DNA of 42,842 nt, taken from NCBI GenBank assembly GCA_023271875.1, contig JALPWY010000012.1:1-42842 (forward strand), given 5' to 3'. This DNA is from Nitrospinaceae bacterium (GTDB lineage Bacteria; Nitrospinota; Nitrospinia; Nitrospinales; VA-1). Positions within the stretch are counted from its first letter, which is position 1, and every line of letters starts with the position of its first letter. Of this stretch, positions 17,283-25,916 are shown piece by piece. The translations under genes and the position numbers were made by a program. The notes under the pieces were generated by a model. That model had not been told where the DNA came from, searched no databases, and saw only the letters and a program-made list of their open reading frames with translations.

Positions 17283-17837
17283 ATGATGAAACGTCTAGTA
17301 CATATATTCAACATGTTTTACCTCTTGGGACTTTCTTTGTGGGTTGGGGGTATGTTTCTGCTGGGAATTTTGGTAGAGATTATCGTGCGGATCAAGCTTA
17401 AAGAACAGCCATTGCTGGCCAGTAAGGTGATGAATAGCATTATGGATGTGTTTAATATTGAAATTATTTATGTTTGCATCGGGTTTATGGTTACGGCCGA
17501 AATAATTAAGTTGTTGGTAGGGAAGTTTAGCAGGCTTGAATTTGATCAACTAGGCGTTACTAAACGCAGATACGTTAAGGAATGTATTCTTGGCGTTATG
17601 ATTGTGCTGGCAATTTATATGGGAAGTTTTCTGCGACCTGAAATGCACGAAGTGGACAAGTTGAAAAAAGCCAATCCAGCGGATCAGAAACTACAGATAC
17701 GTTTCGATCGTTTCCATTCAAAATTCGTCAATATTTATTCAGTTAACATGATCTTAGGGCTATCGCTTTTCTACATTCATGGTAAGGAGATGACTCGGTT
17801 TCGAAAAACCCTTAATGAAACTAATGAGTCAAACTGA
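17283..17837 (+). CDS. DUF4149-like (TMEM205-type) integral membrane protein
   Basis: This membrane protein of about 184 residues has four predicted transmembrane helices: FYLLGLSLWVGGMFLLGILV, IEIIYVCIGFMVTAEI, CILGVMIVLAIYMGSFL and VNIYSVNMILGLSLFYI. The first helix with L-S-x-W-V-G-G and the conserved RFDRFHSKFV before the last helix resemble the DUF4149/TMEM205 group found beside heme or copper proteins; function is unknown. The track start is a TTG at 17244; the ATG-ATG pair at 17283 gives MMKRLVHIFNMF, a better N-terminus, but the ribosome site is weak. It sits 46 bases ahead of a SUMF1 gene. Confidence 0.7.
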   Translation: MMKRLVHIFNMFYLLGLSLWVGGMFLLGILVEIIVRIKLKEQPLLASKVMNSIMDVFNIEIIYVCIGFMVTAEIIKLLVGKFSRLEFDQLGVTKRRYVKECILGVMIVLAIYMGSFLRPEMHEVDKLKKANPADQKLQIRFDRFHSKFVNIYSVNMILGLSLFYIHGKEMTRFRKTLNETNESN

Positions 17838-17883
17838 TGAGTGAAAATCCTTTCACCAGAAGTTAACTATTTAGCCCGCACCC

Positions 17884-18816
17884 ATGACTGATCGGCTACT
17901 ATTTTTTCTTGCTATTTGTTTTTTTTCTGCGACCTCTGTGGTTTTTGCGATGCATGCTGGGGAAGAGCATAAAGAAGATTTGTTTGGAAATCTGCAGCAA
18001 CTGCAGGCAGAATCCCTCTTTGTACAATCAGATAATTCATTGATGATTCGTATCCCGGCAGGGACTTTTAAAATGGGATCGAGCTTTGAAGAAAATAAAA
18101 GGCACCTGAAAGGGTGCCGTAAGTACGACAAGTCCTGCGAGTTATGGTGGTTTAATGATGAGTATCCCGACCGACTTATTTTTCTTGATAGCTATTGGCT
18201 CGATATATATGAAGTGACCAATGAAAAATATCTTGAGTTTGTTTTAGCTACAGGACATCGTTTTGCCTTGGATCAAACTTGTGATACAGATAAATGCCGC
18301 GATGGTAACTTGTGGCAGGGGGTATCATTTTCCCCCAGAATCAAACATCAACCAGTGACACAAGTAAGTTGGCACGACGCGGATGCTTTTTGTAGATGGA
18401 GAGGTAAACGGCTTCCCTCAGAAGCGGAATGGGAAAAGGCGGCGCGAGGCCCGAGTGGAAACTTATACCCTTGGGGGAGCGGGTCACCTAAAAATCGAGC
18501 TACTTACGGGAGGAAATGGCGTGGTGTTTTCACTATGACAGATGTGGGAACGTATTCTCAAGGGACTTCTATTTATGGTGTGCATGATATGGCGGGCAAC
18601 GTTTGGGAGTGGGTCGATGATTGGTACGACTTAAAATATTATAATTGGAGACGTAAAAAAAACCCAAAAGGCCCGGCAGAAGGTGATTTTAAGGTGGTTA
18701 GAGGTGGTTCCTGGGTTAATTATCCTGATACTTTGCGTAGTTCCTTTCGAAGGTGGAGTCAACCTGAAGTAAGATTTAACGACACCGGATTCCGATGTTC
18801 CAAAGATGACAACTGA
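17884..18816 (+). CDS. Exported SUMF1-domain protein without FGE catalytic cysteines
   Basis: This 310-residue protein has a signal peptide (residues 1-22) and a SUMF1 (formylglycine-generating enzyme-like) domain. The domain begins IRIPAGTFKMGSSFEEN and contains DEYPDRLIFLDSYWLDIYEVTNEKY, QVSWHDADAFCRWRGKRLPSEAEWE, GNVWEWVDDWYD, RGGSW and a final GFRCS. True formylglycine-generating enzymes have a Cys pair just after RGGS; here that stretch is WVNYPDTLRSSFRRW with no Cys, so sulfatase activation is not expected. It has an insertion with three extra Cys (GCRKYDKSC, CDTDKCRDG) that may form disulfides in the periplasm. It lies nine bases upstream of the ThyX-like gene. Function unknown; it is one of three paralogues here. 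Confidence 0.88.
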   Translation: MTDRLLFFLAICFFSATSVVFAMHAGEEHKEDLFGNLQQLQAESLFVQSDNSLMIRIPAGTFKMGSSFEENKRHLKGCRKYDKSCELWWFNDEYPDRLIFLDSYWLDIYEVTNEKYLEFVLATGHRFALDQTCDTDKCRDGNLWQGVSFSPRIKHQPVTQVSWHDADAFCRWRGKRLPSEAEWEKAARGPSGNLYPWGSGSPKNRATYGRKWRGVFTMTDVGTYSQGTSIYGVHDMAGNVWEWVDDWYDLKYYNWRRKKNPKGPAEGDFKVVRGGSWVNYPDTLRSSFRRWSQPEVRFNDTGFRCSKDDN

Positions 18817-18825
18817 TGACAACTT

Positions 18826-20487
18826 ATGAAACCTAAAAGATCTGACGAGCTAACCAAGCAAGAGAAAGAAAATCTTTCTTCATATTTTTCAGATGTGGAT
18901 GCGGATGTGTTTGTGATCAGCAACCTTAATCCAGAGGTGGTCGGTGCTGCTCTTGCACGCTACAGTCGAGCACCAACAGGACTTAAGGAGACAGTGGTAC
19001 GTGAATTTCTTAATCCGGACGGTACTCCCAATGAGGTCAAGGGGAGCGAGCTTATTGATCGAGTAGTAAACAAGTATGGAGATGAGTCCGTAGCAGAGCT
19101 TGCTGTTGCTCCTCTTTGCATCGAAAATGTTTCCAATTTAATGACGAAGATTATTGAAGATTGTAGAATAGGCGGCTCGCCGATTGAAGAGTCTACGCGC
19201 TACGTCTTATACGATGTGAAGCGTGACGAACAATGGAGATATGTTCGCCCCGAATCCATCATGAAATCCGGATTAGCTGAAGCATATATCCAGACGATGG
19301 ATTTTTTATTTGAAACGTATGCTGGGTTGGTCGAACCGATGCAAAACTTTTTTCGTAAAAAACTTCCGGCGTCAGCATTTAAGATCGAGGTCGAACGTGA
19401 TAATGGTGTCGTGCTTGTGGGAGCAGATGAATTAGAAAATGACAATGAACAAAGGGCGCATCGCTTGGCCTATGGCTTCACTATGCGAAGTGCAGCCTGT
19501 GATATTATTCGTTGCATTCTTCCTGCTTCGACCAAGGCCAATATGGGGCTTGTTGGGAATGGCAGGTTTTATAGTGGACTAATTACTAAGCTTCTATCTC
19601 AAGAGCTTGATGAAGGCTGGTTGCTCGCGGAGAATATTCGAAAAGCCTTGGATACGCAGATACCGACTTTTATTAGGCGAGCATCAAAAAATGATTATCT
19701 TGCCGAGAACCAAAACAGGATAAGAGAGTTTTCCATCGCTTTATTTAAAGATATTCCTATTCAAACGGTTCCAGAGGTTGTTCTGATCGAGGATCGAGTC
19801 GAAGATTATACAATTAACCTCTTAGCAAACATTATTTTCCCATATGTGCAACATTCGACTATGCAAATCCGAAATATCGTTCGTTCCTTGCCAGAAGAAA
19901 AACGAAATGAAATTTTATCTACAGTTATCGGTAAAAGGAGGACTAAAAGAGACCGGCCACCACGCGCCTTTGAATATGGTTACCCAATAAACTTTGATGT
20001 TGTTACGGGGTTTGCCGAATATAGAGATCTGCAAAGACATCGTATGTTGACCCAGCAAAGACAAGACATGAATGTATCACTTGGTTATTCGGTTCCAGAA
20101 GAAATTGAAGAAATGGGGCAGGGCGAGGTTGTCCAGGAATGCTTTGAGCGAGCAGAGTGGCTTCATAGTGATTTGATCAGGGCCGGGTTGGTCCGTGAAG
20201 CTCAATATGCTCCCCTGTTTAACCATTTTATTAGATGGAATATGGGGATGAACCTGAGAGAGCTTGGACATCTTACCGAATTACGATCGCAAAAGGCAGG
20301 GCACCCAAAATACCGTCGTACGGTTCAAGTAATGGCGAAACTATATATGGATCGACACCCCGAAATGGAACCTATATTACGATTTGTTGATTATAATGAT
20401 TATGATCAAGGGATTACTCGTGCCGAGCAGGAAGCACGCACTGCACGCAAAAGTTTGGCCACCGGTGTGTTTGACGATATGGACTAA
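18826..20487 (+). CDS. Double-length ThyX-like (FAD-dependent thymidylate synthase-like) protein
   Basis: At 553 residues this is twice the length of ordinary ThyX (about 220-250) and appears to be two ThyX-like domains in tandem. ThyX makes dTMP from dUMP using FAD and methylene-tetrahydrofolate. The ThyX signature RHR-x7-S-x-R-Y is split. Domain 1 has ESTRY at residues 122-126 but no RHR before it (EDCRIGG instead). Domain 2 has RHR at 404-406, but QQRQDMNVSLGY follows instead of the serine and SxRY. Domain 2 also has GHLTELRSQKAGHPKYRR, resembling the ThyX C-terminal ligand-binding block. Long ThyX-like proteins exist in several phyla, so a functional obligate pseudo-dimer is possible. Neither domain has a complete signature. 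No thyA is seen in the window. Confidence 0.8.
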   Translation: MKPKRSDELTKQEKENLSSYFSDVDADVFVISNLNPEVVGAALARYSRAPTGLKETVVREFLNPDGTPNEVKGSELIDRVVNKYGDESVAELAVAPLCIENVSNLMTKIIEDCRIGGSPIEESTRYVLYDVKRDEQWRYVRPESIMKSGLAEAYIQTMDFLFETYAGLVEPMQNFFRKKLPASAFKIEVERDNGVVLVGADELENDNEQRAHRLAYGFTMRSAACDIIRCILPASTKANMGLVGNGRFYSGLITKLLSQELDEGWLLAENIRKALDTQIPTFIRRASKNDYLAENQNRIREFSIALFKDIPIQTVPEVVLIEDRVEDYTINLLANIIFPYVQHSTMQIRNIVRSLPEEKRNEILSTVIGKRRTKRDRPPRAFEYGYPINFDVVTGFAEYRDLQRHRMLTQQRQDMNVSLGYSVPEEIEEMGQGEVVQECFERAEWLHSDLIRAGLVREAQYAPLFNHFIRWNMGMNLRELGHLTELRSQKAGHPKYRRTVQVMAKLYMDRHPEMEPILRFVDYNDYDQGITRAEQEARTARKSLATGVFDDMD

Positions 20488-20533
20488 TATTTTAGTATCA
20501 GCCAGATTTTTTTACCAGACCCAATGTTTTTCG

Positions 20534-20561
20534 TTGATATTCAGATCGGTTTGTTTATTAT
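20534..20561 (+). promoter_or_regulatory. Candidate sigma-70 promoter of pntAB
   Basis: TTGATA (five of six matches to the -35) and TATTAT (five of six to the -10) are 16 bases apart, placing the start about 40 bases before the pntA ATG at 20607. Confidence 0.55.
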
Positions 20562-20606
20562 TGCCCTTTATTATTTTTAAATTAACCTTCATCAAAGTGC
20601 GAAGTT

Positions 20607-22160
20607 ATGAAGATTGGCATCCCTAAAGAAATTCACGACGGTGAAAAAAGGGTAGCAACGACACCCGATGTTGCTAAGCAGCTTATCAAATTAGGTTTTG
20701 AAGTATTAGTTGAGTCAGGTGCAGGCGAAGGTTCTAGTTTTTCTGATGCTGCTTATACCGACGCTGGTGTGACAGTTGCGGAAGGTGCAAAAGCGATTTG
20801 GGACGATAGCGACATTATTCTAAAAGTGCGATCATTAGAATTTAATTCGAGTCTTAATTCTGAAGAAGTCGATTTGCTACGTGAAAAGCAGGTGATAATC
20901 ACCTTTCTTGCGCCAGCGCAGAACCCAGACTTGCTTAAAAAATTAGCTGAGAAAAAAGTTACTGCACTTTCAATGGATAGCGTGCCGCGTATTTCCCGTG
21001 CTCAAAAGATGGATGCACTTAGCTCGATGGGAAATATTGCTGGGTATCGAGCAGTAGTTGAAGCTGCTCAACACTTTGGTAGGTTTTTTACGGGGCAAAT
21101 TACAGCTGCGGGGAAAATACCACCGGCTAAGGTTATGGTTATTGGTGCGGGTGTTGCTGGGCTTGCCGCAATTGGTGCTGCGAAAAGTATGGGAGCTATT
21201 GTGCGGGCCTTTGATACCCGACCAGAAGTTAAAGAGCAGGTTGAGAGTATGAATGCAGAGTTTTTAGAGCTCGACTTTGAAGAAGAAGGATCAGGGACGG
21301 GTGGATATGCCAAGGTGATGAGTAAGGAATTTATAGAAGCAGAGATGGCATTATTCGCGGAACAAGCAAAAGAGGTAGACATTATTATTACCACAGCATT
21401 GATTCCAGGAAAGCCTGCCCCAGAATTAATCAAAGAAGAGATGGTTGTTTCAATGAAAGACGGAAGCGTGATAGTCGATCTCGCCGCAGAGCAGGGAGGT
21501 AATTGTAAACTGTCAGAGGCGGGCGTGGTAAAAAAGGTACACGGTGTTTCAATTATTGGTTACACAGATTTACCCAGTCGCCTTGCTGCCCAGTCCAGTC
21601 AGCTATATGGAACTAATTTGCGCCATCTTTTGACTGATATGTGTAAAGACAAGGATGGAAATATTACGGTTGATATGGAAGACGAGGTAGTCCGAGGAGC
21701 CACAGTCGTTAAAGATGGAGAAGTTACTTGGCCACCTCCCGCTCCTAAATTGTCTGCTGCACCTCCCAAACCATTAGAGAAGCCAGTGGAACCCGCTGAA
21801 GTGGTCGAGGAAAAACCTTCTTGGTTCGGGCCTCTAGTTACATTCATCGTTGGAGGGCTTGCTTTATTAGGGTTGGGATCTGTGGCCCCAGCGTCATTTA
21901 TGGCACATTTCACTGTCTTTGTTTTAGCCTGTTTTGTTGGCTACATGGTTATATGGAATGTTACCGCGGCTCTGCACACCCCGTTAATGAGTGTAACTAA
22001 CGCCATTAGCAGTATTATCGTTATCGGTGCAATCTTACAGATTAGTTCTGAGGATAGTTTGATTATGTGGATTGCGGGTTTTGCTGTGACAATCACAGCT
22101 ATTAATATAACAGGCGGATTCGCGGTAACGCGACGTATGCTTGAAATGTTTCGTAGATAG
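20607..22160 (+). CDS. pntA: NAD(P) transhydrogenase subunit alpha
   Basis: PntA forms, with PntB, the inner-membrane proton-translocating transhydrogenase that reduces NADP+ with NADH using the proton gradient. The 517-residue protein is the fused E. coli-type alpha subunit. The N-terminal NAD(H)-binding domain I starts [21 protein letters not shown] and contains the glycine-rich [20 protein letters not shown] and the AxFDTRPEV block. A proline-rich linker near residue 380-400 is followed by four transmembrane segments of domain II. It is 11 bases upstream of pntB and has a plausible sigma-70 promoter. Complete and intact. Confidence 0.96.
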   Translation: MKIGIPKEIHDGEKRVATTPDVAKQLIKLGFEVLVESGAGEGSSFSDAAYTDAGVTVAEGAKAIWDDSDIILKVRSLEFNSSLNSEEVDLLREKQVIITFLAPAQNPDLLKKLAEKKVTALSMDSVPRISRAQKMDALSSMGNIAGYRAVVEAAQHFGRFFTGQITAAGKIPPAKVMVIGAGVAGLAAIGAAKSMGAIVRAFDTRPEVKEQVESMNAEFLELDFEEEGSGTGGYAKVMSKEFIEAEMALFAEQAKEVDIIITTALIPGKPAPELIKEEMVVSMKDGSVIVDLAAEQGGNCKLSEAGVVKKVHGVSIIGYTDLPSRLAAQSSQLYGTNLRHLLTDMCKDKDGNITVDMEDEVVRGATVVKDGEVTWPPPAPKLSAAPPKPLEKPVEPAEVVEEKPSWFGPLVTFIVGGLALLGLGSVAPASFMAHFTVFVLACFVGYMVIWNVTAALHTPLMSVTNAISSIIVIGAILQISSEDSLIMWIAGFAVTITAINITGGFAVTRRMLEMFRR

Positions 22161-22171
22161 AAAGCGACAAG

Positions 22172-23569
22172 ATGAGTCCAGGAATTATAACTGCCTCTTA
22201 TGTGGGCGCAACCATTCTTTTTATTTTAGCTCTGGGTGGTTTGAGCCATCAGGAAACATCCAGACGAGGTAATATCTTCGGTATAACTGGTATGGCAATT
22301 GCGCTAATTGTAACAATTGCCGGTGTTACCTCTAATATTGAAATCCTTATTGGCGGGTTGGTGATAGGTGCTTCGATTGGATTAATTCTGGCAAAGCGTG
22401 TGCAGATGACGGAGATGCCGGAGTTGGTTGCAATTCTTCATAGCCTGGTTGGTTTGGCAGCAGTCTTGGTAGGTTTTGCCAACTTTATGGATCCTGCACG
22501 TTTAGAACACTATGCAGGTGTCGAGTTGACGATTCATGATATTGAGACTTATTTAGGGATCTTAATTGGAGCGATTACTTTTTCAGGATCAGTTATCGCT
22601 TTTGGAAAGCTTAGCGGAAAAATTGGTGGGAATCCTATGCTGCTGCCAGCTCGACACTGGCTCAACCTTGGTCTATTGATTGCCTCCATCTGGTACTGTG
22701 TTCAATTTGTAGAACAATCAGCAGCGGGCAGTGGAATGTTGCCATTATTGGTTATGACGGCAATCGCATTACTCTTCGGGATTCATATGGTTATGGCGAT
22801 TGGGGGCGCTGACATGCCCGTGGTCATCTCCATGCTTAATAGTTATTCGGGTTGGGCGGCGGCTGCAACTGGTTTCATGCTCAACAATGATCTCCTCATA
22901 GTGACGGGGGCTTTGGTAGGCAGCAGCGGTGCCATTCTGAGTTACATCATGTGTCGAGCTATGAATAGAAAGTTCTTGGCAGTAATTGCCGGTGGGTTTG
23001 GTACGACGACAGGTGGGTCCTCGGCCGGTTCTGATGCCGAACAGGGTGAAGTAATCGCTTTGGAAGCACCTGAGGTTGCAAGCTTATTAAACGAAGCTAA
23101 AGAAGTCATGATCATTCCTGGTTACGGTATGGCTGTCGCTCAAGCTCAACATATCGTCTGCGAACTCACAAAGGCTCTCAAAAAGAAAAAGGTGAATGTG
23201 CGATTCGGTATTCATCCTGTAGCTGGACGCATGCCAGGGCATATGAATGTTCTTTTGGCGGAAGCCAAAGTCCCATATGATATCGTTTACGAAATGGATG
23301 AGATCAATGATGATTTCCCGAATATTGATGTTTCAATGGTTATCGGAGCAAACGATATCGTGAATCCGTCCGCACTAACAGATCCCAATAGCCCGATCGC
23401 GGGAATGCCGGTTCTTGAGTGTTGGAAGGGCACAACCACTATTGTTTTAAAACGGAGTATGGCAACCGGTTATGCGGGCGTACAAAACCCCCTATTCTTT
23501 GAAGAGAATACCCGCATGTTATTCGGTGATGCTAAAACCAGCCTAGATACTGTCTTCAAAAATCTTTAG
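22172..23569 (+). CDS. pntB: NAD(P) transhydrogenase subunit beta
   Basis: PntB supplies the remaining membrane helices and the NADP(H)-binding domain III. The 465-residue protein begins with about nine hydrophobic segments, including [18 protein letters not shown] and [25 protein letters not shown]. The C-terminal domain shows the NADP-binding [16 protein letters not shown], the [20 protein letters not shown] segment and [12 protein letters not shown], all characteristic. Length matches E. coli PntB (about 462). It is co-transcribed with pntA, and the end of the pair faces a minus-strand gene. Confidence 0.97.
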   Translation: MSPGIITASYVGATILFILALGGLSHQETSRRGNIFGITGMAIALIVTIAGVTSNIEILIGGLVIGASIGLILAKRVQMTEMPELVAILHSLVGLAAVLVGFANFMDPARLEHYAGVELTIHDIETYLGILIGAITFSGSVIAFGKLSGKIGGNPMLLPARHWLNLGLLIASIWYCVQFVEQSAAGSGMLPLLVMTAIALLFGIHMVMAIGGADMPVVISMLNSYSGWAAAATGFMLNNDLLIVTGALVGSSGAILSYIMCRAMNRKFLAVIAGGFGTTTGGSSAGSDAEQGEVIALEAPEVASLLNEAKEVMIIPGYGMAVAQAQHIVCELTKALKKKKVNVRFGIHPVAGRMPGHMNVLLAEAKVPYDIVYEMDEINDDFPNIDVSMVIGANDIVNPSALTDPNSPIAGMPVLECWKGTTTIVLKRSMATGYAGVQNPLFFEENTRMLFGDAKTSLDTVFKNL

Positions 23570-23626
23570 TGTGTTTCACAGCTATTTTTTTCAGAGATCT
23601 GCTGTGCCCCAACCTATTTTAGTTTT

Positions 23627-24658
23627 TCAGTCTCGATAGGCCACTCCATGTGTTTCTCCACCAGTGTCAACCTTAGTCGTCAGGCTCAGATCGGATGCTG
23701 CAACCACCGCTAGTTTATTTTCATCTCGAATCGCCACGAAAACTGTTTTTCCGTCCGAGCTGATAGCCATCATATCCGGACGTTGGCCGATAGGAGTTGT
23801 TTTAACTATTTTTCGGCTAGCGGTATCGATCATAGATATCTGGTTTAGTTTTCGTTGGCCGACATAGACAGTTTTTCCATCCGGGCTGTGTACCAGCCCA
23901 TGTGGTTCTCCAGGGACATCAATTGAAGCTTCAACTGAACCGGTCTGTGGATTCATTAGCAGTAATTTATTATCTGTTGGATCTGTAACCCAAAGTTGGC
24001 TCCAATCTTCATTAGGTTTGATAGCCATGGCACCTTTGGCACCTGGAAAGGTCTTGGTGATTTTGTGAGTGTTCATGTCAATCACCGAAATATTTGCATC
24101 ACCTGCGTTGACCACGTACAAAGTTTTCCCATCGGGAGAAAATACAGCGGTAATGGCTTTTTTCCCGGTTGCCATGGTGTGAGTGGCTTTTTTAGACGCA
24201 ACGTCAATAAATGTAATATTTCCTGCACCAACGTTGCAGGAGACCGCTGTTTTCCCATCTGGAGATACAGCTACATCGTGAGCCTTAGTATCTGCCAAGA
24301 CATCAGCTAACTTCTTTTTTGTTACGGCATCTATGATGGTTATACTGTTAGTCCCCAAGTTTGCAATGTAAGCCAGTTTACCGTCCGGGCTGAAAGTGAC
24401 ATTATGAGCGCCGGCTCCGGTAGGAATGGTTTTCACGACCTTATTGGAACCGGTATCTATGATCTGAACATTAGCACCCTTCATATTTGCAACCCATGCT
24501 TCACCAGCGAAGCTTTCTTTGCTTGATAGCAATCCCGAAAGAAAAATAGCTGTGAATACAAAAACCGTGAATAAACTGGATAGTTTCTGCTTTCGGCAAG
24601 AAGAATTTCCTGAAATTCCTTCGACAGGATTAATTGGTTTGTTTTTTTCGTTAAGCAT
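23627..24658 (-). CDS. Exported YVTN-family beta-propeller protein
   Basis: After a long N-terminus with a signal peptide (hydrophobic core LFTVFVFTAIFLSGLLS, cleaved near SFAGE), the 343-residue protein is a chain of about seven beta-propeller repeats of roughly 42 residues. The repeats carry SPDGKTxYVxN or variants such as SPDGKLAYIAN and SPDGKTLYVVN, and each ends with a VIDxxxxKxxKTxxxG strand. Such propellers are periplasmic or surface proteins, sometimes in metal or amine-oxidase systems; specific role unknown. The start is the ATG at 24658 with a GGAGGAAAAAT ribosome site, not the track's 24697. A -35/-10 pair with a palindrome over the -10 suggests a regulated promoter. Confidence 0.9.
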   Translation of the reverse strand: MLNEKNKPINPVEGISGNSSCRKQKLSSLFTVFVFTAIFLSGLLSSKESFAGEAWVANMKGANVQIIDTGSNKVVKTIPTGAGAHNVTFSPDGKLAYIANLGTNSITIIDAVTKKKLADVLADTKAHDVAVSPDGKTAVSCNVGAGNITFIDVASKKATHTMATGKKAITAVFSPDGKTLYVVNAGDANISVIDMNTHKITKTFPGAKGAMAIKPNEDWSQLWVTDPTDNKLLLMNPQTGSVEASIDVPGEPHGLVHSPDGKTVYVGQRKLNQISMIDTASRKIVKTTPIGQRPDMMAISSDGKTVFVAIRDENKLAVVAASDLSLTTKVDTGGETHGVAYRD

Positions 24659-24708
24659 ATTTTTCCTCCAAAGAAATAAATGGTAGAGAACATTCATTCA
24701 ATATTTTT

Positions 24709-24747
24709 GAGTATACGAATCATACTCTTTATTTTTTACAAGGTAAA
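24709..24747 (-). promoter_or_regulatory. Promoter with operator-like palindrome over the -10
   Basis: Read on the minus strand, TTTACC and TATGAT lie 17 bases apart, at 24742-24747 and 24719-24724. The perfect inverted repeat GAGTAT...ATACTC (24709-24727) overlaps the -10. The start would be about 24712, leaving a leader of 54 bases before the YVTN ATG. A repressor site is a reasonable reading. The 472-base gap around it (24659-25130) otherwise holds only one tiny ORF and AT-rich sequence. Confidence 0.55.
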
Positions 24748-24990
24748 TCTATCAGTTCTAAATTAAATTTTTAATGTTTAGTAAATTAGAGTTATATAAA
24801 GGAAGTGTGTGAGACTAATTTTATCAGTTAAATTAAAAAACTTTAGCCTATCTGCAACCTTATAAGTTTCAATAAGTTATCGCAAAATAGGTTTTTTGTT
24901 TTCTAAGCAATGAAAACAAATCAGCATTACTACCATTCCAAGATGCTTAGAGTTATTGCCAGATAAGATTTAAAATAATACAATTAACTC

Positions 24991-25092
24991 ATGTTTAAAT
25001 TATCAAATATTTACAAAAAACCCTTTTTTGCTTGCGTATTTTGTGTGATTTATGTGGCGATCTCTTTTGGGGTAGCTTTATTTGGTTTTTAG
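24991..25092 (+). CDS. Possible 33-residue single-pass membrane peptide
   Basis: A short ORF not in the track begins MFKLSNIYKKPFF and continues with a strongly hydrophobic helix (ACVFCVIYVAISFGVALFGF) before TAG. A basic N-terminus with one transmembrane helix is how many bacterial small membrane proteins look. There is no convincing ribosome site ahead of the ATG, so the call is tentative; it is the only coding candidate in this gap. Confidence 0.35.
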   Translation: MFKLSNIYKKPFFACVFCVIYVAISFGVALFGF

Positions 25093-25130
25093 TCAAAACC
25101 TAGATCGACACATTCTGATTAAAGTTGTTT

Positions 25131-25916
25131 TTAGTGAGTCCTTCCAAAAAACGTTAATCTGGCGTTTTCTGATAATTCAATGCTCTTTTGAAGGTTATAA
25201 TTCAGGGTGACAAGAACTCGGTGCTTATTTGAAGTGACAGGAGTCACTCGATGAAGATAGTTGCTTCCATAAAAAAGAACAAGCGCGCCTTCCTCGATTC
25301 GCAATTCTTTTGCAGGATGTTTATTTTGTAAAACAGAGTCTATGAGTCGGGTATTAAGAGTGTTCTTTTCTACATTACGCGCATCGACGACATATTGAAA
25401 ATTTCCCCCTGATGCGGATGATTGGATCATCAGAGTAATAGCAAATGATGCATTATCAAAATGCCACCCCAACTGTTGATGTTTCTCATAATAATTATAA
25501 TTGATAGACGACAGGGTATCAGCGTATGGGTAAATCTTCTCAACGGACAGTAACGATTGAATAAAATTTTTAAAAAAAGCAGAGTTGTAAATTGTTCTTA
25601 AGGTGGAGTTCTCTGGAATCAAGTCATGCGGGACGCAGCCTTTATCACTGACTACTGCAATATTACAGGGATGTTTATCGCCTAACTGGGTATTTTTTTT
25701 TGTAAGTAAAACATTATGATTCTGCGAACAATAAAATGCCTTGTCGTGTAATGCTTGAGCTTCTCGCTGTAGGTTAACTAAAGGTTTTTCTGCTAGGAAG
25801 TTATTTAAAATAAGTATAGAGTTTTTTTTTAACTGACTCCTGCAACGTTTGACATAGTAATTTAAATCATCTATGGGGTGGAGTTTAAAATCAATAATAT
25901 CCTGCAGATCGTTCAT
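25131..25916 (-). CDS. 2-oxoglutarate/Fe(II)-dependent dioxygenase-like protein
   Basis: This 261-residue protein has the facial-triad pattern of 2OG-Fe(II) oxygenases in the C-terminal half: WHFD (His152, Asp154), then YLHRVTPV (His222), with a 2OG-binding Arg233 in NKHRVLVTLNY. The HxD form indicates a hydroxylase; related halogenases replace the Asp by Gly or Ala. Substrate unknown, but a soluble amino acid or a modified protein side chain are both possible for this group. The start ATG directly follows the stop of the TPR gene with no spacer, so the two are co-translated. There is no signal peptide. Fold is clear; specific function is not. Confidence 0.8.
   Translation of the reverse strand: MNDLQDIIDFKLHPIDDLNYYVKRCRSQLKKNSILILNNFLAEKPLVNLQREAQALHDKAFYCSQNHNVLLTKKNTQLGDKHPCNIAVVSDKGCVPHDLIPENSTLRTIYNSAFFKNFIQSLLSVEKIYPYADTLSSINYNYYEKHQQLGWHFDNASFAITLMIQSSASGGNFQYVVDARNVEKNTLNTRLIDSVLQNKHPAKELRIEEGALVLFYGSNYLHRVTPVTSNKHRVLVTLNYNLQKSIELSENARLTFFGRTH

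Noticed and set aside
17884-18816. Formylglycine-generating enzyme (sulfatase activator)
   Set aside because: The two active-site cysteines after RGGS are absent in this and the other two SUMF1 proteins, and no sulfatase is nearby.
21068-21433. 121-residue minus-strand ORF
   Set aside because: It is antisense to the pntA nucleotide-binding domain; composition reflects the pntA codons.
23577-23606. CACAGC/GCTGTG inverted repeat between pntB and the YVTN gene as a terminator
   Set aside because: The stem is only six bases with an 18-base loop and neither strand has a T-tract after it.
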